NCBI RefSeq assembly: GCF_000948975.2
Contig: NZ_CP059735.1
Location: 2,914,001 to 2,978,000, forward strand
DNA length: 64,000 nt
Reading direction: 5' to 3'
Origin: Thalassomonas actiniarum
GTDB lineage: Bacteria; Pseudomonadota; Gammaproteobacteria; Enterobacterales; Alteromonadaceae
This document shows positions 57,296-64,000 of the stretch, one piece after another. Under the pieces are notes generated by a model. The model was not told the DNA's origin. It saw only the letters and a list, made by a program, of their open reading frames with translations, and searched no databases. The translations under genes and the position numbers were made by a program. Each line of letters starts with the position of its first letter. The stretch's first letter is position 1.

Positions 57296-57369
57296 GGCGG
57301 GTTGGCAGAATGGCTATGCAGCGGATTGCAAATCCGTGGATCTCGGTTCGACTCCGGGACCCGCCTCCA
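57296..57369 (+). tRNA. tRNA-Cys (GCA), copy 1
   Basis: 74 nt with CCA; anticodon GCA (ATTGCAAAT). Only 3 nt before the first Leu gene. Confidence 0.97.
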
Positions 57370-57372
57370 TTT

Positions 57373-57459
57373 GCCCGGGTGGTGGAATTGGTAGACACAA
57401 GGGATTTAAAATCCCTCGCTGGTAACAGCGTGCCGGTTCAAGTCCGGCCCCGGGTACCA
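57373..57459 (+). tRNA. tRNA-Leu (TAA), copy 1
   Basis: 87 nt class II tRNA with CCA; anticodon TAA (ATTTAAAAT); long variable arm CGCTGGTAACAGCG. All five Leu copies are identical. Confidence 0.97.
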
Positions 57460-57508
57460 TTTCATCATGCTCAGGTTGAGAGTGAAGAAGACAAAGAAGA
57501 AGTTTATT

Positions 57509-57584
57509 GCGGCTGTAGCTCAGTTGGTAGAGCATCACGTTGCCAACGTGAATGTCACGAGTTCGAGTCTCGTTAGCCGCTCCA
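57509..57584 (+). tRNA. tRNA-Gly (GCC), copy 2
   Basis: 76 nt, identical to copy 1. Confidence 0.97.
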
Positions 57585-57624
57585 ATTTTCTTTAAAGACT
57601 TCCCTGGTAATAGGTAAGCATTAT

Positions 57625-57700
57625 GCGGCTGTAGCTCAGTTGGTAGAGCATCACGTTGCCAACGTGAATGTCACGAGTTCGAGTCTCGTTAGCCGCTCCA
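57625..57700 (+). tRNA. tRNA-Gly (GCC), copy 3
   Basis: 76 nt, identical to copy 1. This is the only place where two Gly genes are adjacent; the 173-nt gap that follows contains no Leu remnant I could recognise apart from a short TTATCCGCTCCA resembling a tRNA-Gly 3' end at ~57810-57820. Confidence 0.97.
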
Positions 57701-57873
57701 AATTTTTGCAGTTCTTTTATAGAAGAGTTGCATCGGATAGGGTAAGAAAAACTGCCTGATATAGGGTTGAACAATAAATGTCAACTCTCCACCTCAGTAC
57801 GCAGTCTTATTATCCGCTCCACATTTATTTCTTACTGCTTGTTCGTAATGAATGTAGGTGAAGTGACAGCTTT

Positions 57874-57960
57874 GCCCGGGTGGTGGAATTGGTAGACACA
57901 AGGGATTTAAAATCCCTCGCTGGTAACAGCGTGCCGGTTCAAGTCCGGCCCCGGGTACCA
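57874..57960 (+). tRNA. tRNA-Leu (TAA), copy 2
   Basis: 87 nt, identical to Leu copy 1. Confidence 0.97.
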
Positions 57961-58002
57961 TTTCATTATTTGAATAAGTTCGGTAAGTAGAAAAAGAATT
58001 AT

Positions 58003-58078
58003 GCGGCTGTAGCTCAGTTGGTAGAGCATCACGTTGCCAACGTGAATGTCACGAGTTCGAGTCTCGTTAGCCGCTCCA
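58003..58078 (+). tRNA. tRNA-Gly (GCC), copy 4
   Basis: 76 nt, identical to copy 1. Confidence 0.97.
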
Positions 58079-58125
58079 ATTTACTACCTTTTCGTTAATT
58101 TAACGATACGGCCAGTGAAAACTGT

Positions 58126-58212
58126 GCCCGGGTGGTGGAATTGGTAGACACAAGGGATTTAAAATCCCTCGCTGGTAACAGCGTGCCGGTTCAAGTCCGG
58201 CCCCGGGTACCA
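58126..58212 (+). tRNA. tRNA-Leu (TAA), copy 3
   Basis: 87 nt, identical to Leu copy 1. Confidence 0.97.
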
Positions 58213-58264
58213 TCTTACTGTTTAGCTAATATGTAAGATGTAAATAAAAACTGAAGAACAAAAT

Positions 58265-58340
58265 GCGGCTGTAGCTCAGTTGGTAGAGCATCACGTTGCC
58301 AACGTGAATGTCACGAGTTCGAGTCTCGTTAGCCGCTCCA
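58265..58340 (+). tRNA. tRNA-Gly (GCC), copy 5
   Basis: 76 nt, identical to copy 1. Confidence 0.97.
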
Positions 58341-58391
58341 ACTTATTTTACTGCTTAACGTTAGTGATAACGGTAGGTAAAGCAATGCTTT

Positions 58392-58478
58392 GCCCGGGTG
58401 GTGGAATTGGTAGACACAAGGGATTTAAAATCCCTCGCTGGTAACAGCGTGCCGGTTCAAGTCCGGCCCCGGGTACCA
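58392..58478 (+). tRNA. tRNA-Leu (TAA), copy 4
   Basis: 87 nt, identical to Leu copy 1. Confidence 0.97.
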
Positions 58479-58532
58479 TCTTCATTAACAAATAAGTTAA
58501 GTGAAATGTGGGTTGGGATTCAGTAAAGTGAA

Positions 58533-58608
58533 GCGGCTGTAGCTCAGTTGGTAGAGCATCACGTTGCCAACGTGAATGTCACGAGTTCGAGTCTCGTTAG
58601 CCGCTCCA
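58533..58608 (+). tRNA. tRNA-Gly (GCC), copy 6
   Basis: 76 nt, identical to copy 1. Confidence 0.97.
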
Positions 58609-58649
58609 ACATTCAGGGTATGGGTGTTGTACAGGATAAAGCTAAAAAT

Positions 58650-58723
58650 GGCGGGTTGGCAGAATGGCTATGCAGCGGATTGCAAATCCGTGGATCTCGG
58701 TTCGACTCCGGGACCCGCCTCCA
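58650..58723 (+). tRNA. tRNA-Cys (GCA), copy 2
   Basis: 74 nt, identical to Cys copy 1. Confidence 0.97.
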
Positions 58724-58774
58724 TTTAGCGATAAGAAGCGAAGAGTCTCTTGGCTGTTAGAGAAAATATGCAAA

Positions 58775-58850
58775 GCGGCTGTAGCTCAGTTGGTAGAGCA
58801 TCACGTTGCCAACGTGAATGTCACGAGTTCGAGTCTCGTTAGCCGCTCCA
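58775..58850 (+). tRNA. tRNA-Gly (GCC), copy 7
   Basis: 76 nt, identical to copy 1. Confidence 0.97.
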
Positions 58851-58910
58851 TTTTCTTAAACCAATTAACTACCTTTCGTTTAAATTAACGAATAGGCAAG
58901 TAAAAGCTTT

Positions 58911-58997
58911 GCCCGGGTGGTGGAATTGGTAGACACAAGGGATTTAAAATCCCTCGCTGGTAACAGCGTGCCGGTTCAAGTCCGGCCCCGGGTACCA
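58911..58997 (+). tRNA. tRNA-Leu (TAA), copy 5
   Basis: 87 nt, identical to Leu copy 1. Confidence 0.97.
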
Positions 58998-59046
58998 TCT
59001 CAACGTTTGTTGAGATGTAAAATCAGGATAAAATTTAGTTCTACAT

Positions 59047-59122
59047 GCGGCTGTAGCTCAGTTGGTAGAGCATCACGTTGCCAACGTGAATGTCACGAGT
59101 TCGAGTCTCGTTAGCCGCTCCA
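59047..59122 (+). tRNA. tRNA-Gly (GCC), copy 8
   Basis: 76 nt, identical to copy 1; last of the array. A weak hairpin (AACCATT-CAAT-AATGGTT, 59140-59157) follows without a clear U-run. Confidence 0.97.
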
Positions 59123-59394
59123 TCCTCTCATCTAATATTAACCATTCAATAATGGTTCACTGCTTCTTTAGCTGTTCTATTCAAATTCTTGTAAAACATA
59201 AGATCAAACTTGCGACATCTGCTGCTTACTCCTTTGGTGATTAATCAATAAATTCAACAGAATCATGCATTTTTACTTTTGTGCCGGCCATGCTTTCTAT
59301 TTCTTTATTGGCGTTTACTAAAACTTAATTTGCCAGCTATGCTGATAACATCCATCAGCAGACAGGAAGTTGTCGCATAACAACCTCATTAACT

Positions 59395-60966
59395 TTGCTT
59401 CAGGCTATTGGCGGTCTGGGAATTTTCCTGCTTGGTATGATCATCATGACCGAAGGTCTGCATGCCCTGGCAGGACCTGCCATGCGCAGGGCATTAAAGA
59501 CTTTTACCCGAAGCCCTTATTCCGGCGCCGCGACCGGTGCCGTTTGCACCGCTATTTTGCAATCTTCCAGTGCGACAACCGTGGCTGCTGTCGGTTTTGT
59601 CGGTGCCGGCCTGATCAGCTTCTCCGGTGCCTTGGGCATTATTTTTGGCGCTAATATCGGTACAACCATTACCGGCTGGCTGGTGGTATTGCTGGGTTTC
59701 AAATTAAAGCTGGGCACTTTGATCTTACCGGTTATTTTTTTAGGGGCAATATTGAAATTATTTGCCCGAAAACACCTGGCAAGCCTGGGTTTATCAATGG
59801 CAGGTTTTGGTTTGATTTTTGTCGGCATTACCATGATGCAACAAGGCATGGCAGGAGTGGAAAATTTGCTCACTCCGGCACAATTTCCGCCTGATAATTT
59901 TACCGGACGCCTGAAGTTGGTTGCTTTGGGGATTTTGATCACTGTGATTACCCAGTCTTCCAGTGCGGGTGTCGCCGCAGCCCTTACCGCCCTTTATGCC
60001 GGGGCAGTGAACTTTAATCAGGCGGCGGCCCTGGTTATAGGTATGGATGTCGGCACCACTATTACCGCACTGATGGCAACCATAGGAACCTCTGGAGGAG
60101 CGCGAAGAACCGGCTGGGCACATGTTGTCTATAACCTGCTAACGGCAATAGCGGCATTGCTTTTACTAACCCCTTATACCTGGGCATGGCAATATTTTGC
60201 TCCGGGTCAGCTACAAGTTAACGGCGAAATCGCCCTGGTGGCCTTCCATACCTTTTTTAATGGTACCGGGGTGCTGTTGGTTTTACCTTTTAGTGAACAC
60301 TTTGCCCGGTTGATGATGAAAATAGTGCCGGATGTCTCATCTCCTTATACCAGGCAGTTAGAGACAAGTTTATTGTCTGATCCGAGTATTGCCGTAAATG
60401 CGGTATTTTCTTCAAGTCAATTGCAGTTAATAGACTTGATCATACATATCAAGAGGTTATTGGCGCAGAACTTGGATGCATCAATGAGTGATTTAGCGGC
60501 TTTACAAACAGCGTTGGCAAAAACCCGCTCGTTTGTCGATCGTATCCATTTAGAGCAAACGAATCAGGCAGAATGGTCTAAGCTATTGGCAATGATACAC
60601 TTTTTAGACCATCTCCACAGGTTACATCATCGCTGTGATGAAGAAGTTTTTCAGGTAAAGAGCCTGGTAAGTTTGCAGCAGCTGGCAAATATCAGGCCCG
60701 ATGTTTTACAGCACCTTGAGTCTTTAGTTGTGCATTTGCAACATGAGCGCTGGCATCAAGCCCATCAACTGGCCCGGGATCTGCGCTTGCAATTGACCGA
60801 ACAGCTCGGGCCGGTAAGAAACAAGATAATGACAGATATTGCTTTGGGAAAAATTACGGTACCGCGGGCAACGGAGTATATGGAGGCGCTGAGGTGGCTG
60901 CAAAGGATCACTAATCACCTGGCAAGGAGCGTTTATCATTGCCGGGAATTTTCAGCACAAGAGTAA
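59395..60966 (+). CDS. Na+/phosphate cotransporter family protein (NptA/YjbB-like)
   Basis: 523-aa membrane protein. Two inverted Na/Pi-cotransporter repeats are marked by LQSSSATT (~55) and TQSSSAGV (~187), with about eight TM helices up to ~residue 305. A PhoU-like helical domain fills ~320-520. It probably exports or imports phosphate with sodium. The start is uncertain: TTG 59395 gives the expected N-terminus but lacks a ribosome-binding site, whereas AGGAAG is ideally placed for an in-frame ATA at 59377. It is preceded by 272 nt without a gene after the tRNA array. Confidence 0.9.
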   Translation: MLQAIGGLGIFLLGMIIMTEGLHALAGPAMRRALKTFTRSPYSGAATGAVCTAILQSSSATTVAAVGFVGAGLISFSGALGIIFGANIGTTITGWLVVLLGFKLKLGTLILPVIFLGAILKLFARKHLASLGLSMAGFGLIFVGITMMQQGMAGVENLLTPAQFPPDNFTGRLKLVALGILITVITQSSSAGVAAALTALYAGAVNFNQAAALVIGMDVGTTITALMATIGTSGGARRTGWAHVVYNLLTAIAALLLLTPYTWAWQYFAPGQLQVNGEIALVAFHTFFNGTGVLLVLPFSEHFARLMMKIVPDVSSPYTRQLETSLLSDPSIAVNAVFSSSQLQLIDLIIHIKRLLAQNLDASMSDLAALQTALAKTRSFVDRIHLEQTNQAEWSKLLAMIHFLDHLHRLHHRCDEEVFQVKSLVSLQQLANIRPDVLQHLESLVVHLQHERWHQAHQLARDLRLQLTEQLGPVRNKIMTDIALGKITVPRATEYMEALRWLQRITNHLARSVYHCREFSAQE

Positions 60967-61160
60967 CTTGATCTGGCGCATAAGCTTGTCAGAAATACTT
61001 GTTTAAAAAACACTCAAAAGTATAATATTTATTAAAAGCAAGTCTTTAGGGCAGCCCAAAACACTGTTTTGAAGGTTTTTTAAAGATTTGTTATGGGCCA
61101 TAAACAGCTCAGTAATAAGAAGTGGTTTAGCAACTCGTCATGGAAAAATCAGAACTAAAC

Positions 61161-61190
61161 TATTAGCAAACCCGCTAATAATTCTTTTTA
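61161..61190 (+). terminator. Terminator-like hairpin 27 nt before the UspA gene
   Basis: TATTAGC-AAACCC-GCTAATA followed by ATTCTTTTT. It may terminate read-through from the phosphate transporter (stop 60966) or attenuate the uspA-type gene that starts at 61217. Confidence 0.5.
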
Positions 61191-61216
61191 GTTAATGCAA
61201 AGCTTAAGGGGGCAAA

Positions 61217-61654
61217 ATGGATAAACATCTATATCTGGTGGCAATAGACGGCAGTGAATGGTCGGAGCGGGCTGCGCAAAGGGCGGTGGCCCTGGCTAAA
61301 AGTAACGGTAGCCGGGTCAAATTGCTCTGTGTTTTGGACTGGTCAAGGATGCAACCGATAGTGGCTGAAGGTTTTGTAACCCCTTCGGTAAATACCAGGG
61401 ATGAAGAAGCCTATGTGACAAAAAATATCTTTGCGCCGTTACAGGAAAAATACGCGGATAGCGGAGTCAAAATCGATTATGAGATGATGTGGGGCGAGCC
61501 GGTAGAAGTGCTGCGTGACCAGGTCAAGGCACAGCATGCCAATATGCTGTTTGTCGGCAGACGCGGTCGCTCCCGCATTACCGATTTGTTGCTGGGCAGC
61601 GTAGCCAATAAACTTGCCCATTGCATAGGCATTCCCATTGTTCTGGTGCCATAG
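61217..61654 (+). CDS. Universal stress protein (UspA family)
   Basis: 145-aa single Usp domain. N-terminal VAIDGSEWSERA and the ATP-binding motif G-x2-G-x9-GS (GRRGRSRITDLLLGSV) near the C-terminus are present, suggesting the ATP-binding class. AAGGGGGCAAA lies before ATG 61217. Single-gene unit. Confidence 0.92.
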   Translation: MDKHLYLVAIDGSEWSERAAQRAVALAKSNGSRVKLLCVLDWSRMQPIVAEGFVTPSVNTRDEEAYVTKNIFAPLQEKYADSGVKIDYEMMWGEPVEVLRDQVKAQHANMLFVGRRGRSRITDLLLGSVANKLAHCIGIPIVLVP

Positions 61655-61675
61655 CGGAACAAGTGACATTTAGAA

Positions 61676-61723
61676 AAGCCAACTGTCGGGGTCCATGATT
61701 CTAGCTTTGTCATTAGTTGGCTT
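61676..61723. repeat. 9-bp inverted repeat after the UspA gene
   Basis: AAGCCAACT (61676-61684) and AGTTGGCTT (61715-61723), 30-nt loop, with TGTTTTT shortly after. Might act as a loose terminator. Confidence 0.35.
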
Positions 61724-61928
61724 AATGCTCTGTTTTTCATTGTCTTATTTAATCCCTGTTAGGGTAAAATCCTGTCACGGCTGACAATTTCTCTGCCAGC
61801 AGGCACGATTATGCTTTTCTTCTTTTACGCTTTGCCTTAAAGTAAATTGTCTGTTATCAATGGTCTATTGAAAGGAAATCTTATCGTCCCGGACATTTTC
61901 TATTTGCTGTATAAGGTTGATCTTATTG

Positions 61929-63527
61929 ATGAAGTTTCGAAAAATAGTCCTGATTTACCTGTTTATTTTTATTTGCATTTTAACAACTGCTTTACTTGGT
62001 TATCGCTATTTTATCGAAATTCCCCGCTTTGAAGCGACTCTGTCCCTGTTGCATGACCGCCAGCTGGCGGCGCTAAAGCATGAAATTTCCAGCGAGATCA
62101 CCCGCAACCAGGCGGTAAATTATGATTATGCCGTCTGGGACAGCAACTACCGCTTTATGCAGCAGCCCAATGACGAGTTTATTGCCGAGAACTACGGCGA
62201 TCCCGGCTTTATAACTCTGGCCTATGACGGTGTCTTTTATCTGGATCGGGATTTCAAGCAGGTGTTTTCGAAAAGTTATGATCACTTAACCGGTAAAAGT
62301 TATTCTTCAGAGCTGTTTGATTTTGAAAAATACCCCGAGAATAAGTCGGTATTGCCAAGGCAGGAATATTTAGGTGTGCCTAACCGTACCGGGATTCTAA
62401 GCAGTCAATTTGGTCCGGTTGCTTTTTCCGCAACACAAATCAGGCATTCGGACAAAAGCGGCGAGAATATCGGCACCCTGGTGTTTATCCATAAACTGCA
62501 CGAAAGCCGTTTTGAGGGGATGTCTGAAAAACTGAACCTTAATATCCGGGCCGAAGTACTTACCGGCGGTGGGCAATATCAGGATATTCCCGGACTGAGC
62601 TTGCCCGTCAGCAGCGAAGGCTTTTCCTATCAGCGCCAGCGGCTTATTCACGATATCAATGGCAAGCCGGTGATCTTACTGACCATAGGCCATGATAAAA
62701 CCATTACCATGGAATTAATCGACAGCCATTTCATTATTGTGTTGTCGATATTATTGTTCTTGCTGCTCTTTGGTGTGATCACCACCAATAAATTGCTGGT
62801 GACCCGTTTGGAGCTTGTTATTGAGCGCATGAAGGAAATGGCGACCAGCAACAAGTTAAAACCCCTGCATGTGCGTTTTAATATTTATGAAATGGATAAG
62901 GCAGCGCAAAGGTTTAATAGCCTGGTGGAGATAGTGAATAAGCAAAAGCAATTGCTCGAAGACTTATCCTTGCTCGATCACCTGACAAAAATTGCCAACC
63001 GCAGGGCCTTTGTCGGCCATATCGAACATCAGTGGCTGTTGATGCAAAGAAACCGCTCACCTTTGGCTGTTATTATGTGCGATATTGACCACTTTAAGGC
63101 TTTTAACGATTTTTACGGCCATCAAGAGGGCGATGAAGCTCTGGCCCAGGTAGCCCGGGCCTTGCAAAATTGTATGCACAGGGCGGACGACCTGGTGGCC
63201 CGCTATGGCGGTGAAGAATTTGTTATCGTGATCAGTAACACCGATGTCGATGGTTTGCGTCATAATGTCGAAAAAATTGTCAATTGTATCCGGCGGCTGG
63301 AAATTCCCCATCCGGCGTCGAATACGCAAATCTATGTCACCATCAGTGTTGGCGCTGCTATTTATCGCGATTTTTCACAAATACCGGTTGTTGAAAGTTA
63401 CCAGCAGGTGTTGCACCAGGCAGATCTGGCACTGTATGCGGCAAAGGCTGCCGGGCGTAACCGGGGCATGCTATATCAAGATCTCAGTGATAAAAGCGAA
63501 AAAAGCCGGGTAACCCTTTGTCAATAA
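61929..63527 (+). CDS. CHASE4-GGDEF diguanylate cyclase
   Basis: 532-aa inner-membrane protein. TM1 (VLIYLFIFICILTTALLGY) at ~5-25, a periplasmic CHASE4-like sensor domain (AVNYDYAVWDSNYRFMQ ... ENYGDPGF) to ~255, TM2 (FIIVLSILLFLLLFGVI) at ~260-280, a linker, and a GGDEF domain with GGEEF at 427-431 and I-site RADD at 418-421. It should make c-di-GMP and be product-inhibited. I choose ATG 61929; TTG 61917 is the alternative. The sensor ligand is unknown. Confidence 0.9.
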   Translation: MKFRKIVLIYLFIFICILTTALLGYRYFIEIPRFEATLSLLHDRQLAALKHEISSEITRNQAVNYDYAVWDSNYRFMQQPNDEFIAENYGDPGFITLAYDGVFYLDRDFKQVFSKSYDHLTGKSYSSELFDFEKYPENKSVLPRQEYLGVPNRTGILSSQFGPVAFSATQIRHSDKSGENIGTLVFIHKLHESRFEGMSEKLNLNIRAEVLTGGGQYQDIPGLSLPVSSEGFSYQRQRLIHDINGKPVILLTIGHDKTITMELIDSHFIIVLSILLFLLLFGVITTNKLLVTRLELVIERMKEMATSNKLKPLHVRFNIYEMDKAAQRFNSLVEIVNKQKQLLEDLSLLDHLTKIANRRAFVGHIEHQWLLMQRNRSPLAVIMCDIDHFKAFNDFYGHQEGDEALAQVARALQNCMHRADDLVARYGGEEFVIVISNTDVDGLRHNVEKIVNCIRRLEIPHPASNTQIYVTISVGAAIYRDFSQIPVVESYQQVLHQADLALYAAKAAGRNRGMLYQDLSDKSEKSRVTLCQ

Positions 63528-63641
63528 TGCTGCCGGCGGGGGCTTTGGGACGGGGATCGGTATTTTTGCATGAAAGGTTTTGCGATATGCTTTTGTATTG
63601 ATTAAAGTAATTATACCTTAAGGCAAGATTACAAACTGAAA

Positions 63642-63890
63642 ATGGACTTTGAGTTAATTAAACGGGCGATTAAGGGCTGCCCGCAGTACCAGGTGACCAG
63701 AGAAGATAAAAGCAGAATTTATTTTCACCGGGAGGCTAAACGTTTTGCCGTGTGTGAAAACGGTAGCCATTTTAATATCTACCATCTTACCGACAGCGGT
63801 GTATTTTTACCGGGTCCGAAAAGCGGCAACTCCCTACATAACATAGAGAGTTTCGTCGTTCAGGCCTTAAATACTGCTCAGGACAGTTAA
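63642..63890 (+). CDS. Small hypothetical protein
   Basis: 82-aa soluble protein (begins MDFELIKRAIKGCPQYQV, contains AKRFAVCENGSHFNIYHL). I recognise no family. No strong ribosome-binding site before ATG 63642, but the composition is protein-like and it fills the gap after the cyclase. The remaining 110 nt to the window end contain nothing I can support. Confidence 0.55.
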   Translation: MDFELIKRAIKGCPQYQVTREDKSRIYFHREAKRFAVCENGSHFNIYHLTDSGVFLPGPKSGNSLHNIESFVVQALNTAQDS

Positions 63891-64000
63891 TCGTTGAAAT
63901 TTAAGGTTTTTTCATTGGCCGTTTTGCTACTTTGGGGTAAGTGTTTGATTGCTTTTTGTAATTGAGAACTGAAAATGGCCTCTTGCCAATGTTGGGCCCG

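Noticed and set aside
57177-59244. Short frames beginning MVEHHVANVNVTSSSLVSRS
   Set aside because: They read through the tRNA-Gly genes; each copy repeats because the tRNA repeats.

Overview
The window looks like chromosomal DNA of a marine gammaproteobacterium, most likely Colwelliaceae/Alteromonadales (Thalassomonas-like). This is an inference from gene content. The sequence carries lineage-restricted families (DUF2982, DUF3087, DUF5062, DUF3466), a contiguous recC-recB-recD, the order rlmKL - glutaredoxin - uup - DUF3466 - fabA, and uvrY - uvrC - pgsA followed by Gly/Cys/Leu tRNAs. I see no insertion sequence, prophage or CRISPR. Coding density is high.

Region 1 (1-11477) is the most unusual part: a chain of genes mostly coupled by stop/start overlaps. 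It holds the tail of an unidentified gene (possibly an HlyD-type adaptor), a PqqD-like/M50 site-2-protease/HlyD fusion, a periplasmic adaptor carrying three C-terminal SPOR-like repeats, a large LEPR-XLL surface-type protein with cadherin/VCBS-like repeats, and a GGDEF-(degenerate GGDEF)-EAL c-di-GMP protein. I propose it as a dedicated export/anchoring system for the LEPR protein under c-di-GMP control. Region 2 (11615-16735) is a MoxR-DUF58-transglutaminase operon plus two small membrane proteins. Region 3 (16948-26781) is recCBD followed by a DUF3087 protein.

Region 4 (26871-35859) is accessory. It has a VOC-fold protein behind a possible FNR-type promoter, a hybrid histidine kinase divergent from a periplasmic solute-binding-like protein, a secreted CocE/X-Pro-type hydrolase, a DUF5062 protein, a crotonase, a heavily decayed response-regulator/histidine-kinase pseudogene, and a CBS-domain protein. 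Region 5 (36027-43033) holds hrpA, a PilZ protein, rlmI, acylphosphatase and a quinone oxidoreductase.

Region 6 (43220-44036) holds six initiator tRNA-Met genes on the minus strand, five of them in a near-perfect 146-bp tandem repeat. Region 7 (44379-57026) has rlmKL, a glutaredoxin-like gene, uup, two tandem DUF3466 paralogues, fabA, a small possible DNA-binding protein, uvrY, uvrC and pgsA. Region 8 (57162-59122) is a 15-gene tRNA array (8 Gly-GCC, 5 Leu-TAA, 2 Cys-GCA). The right end has a Na/Pi cotransporter, a UspA-type stress protein, a CHASE4-GGDEF diguanylate cyclase and a small hypothetical gene.

c-di-GMP signalling recurs in the window: two active-looking GGDEF proteins, one EAL domain and one PilZ protein.
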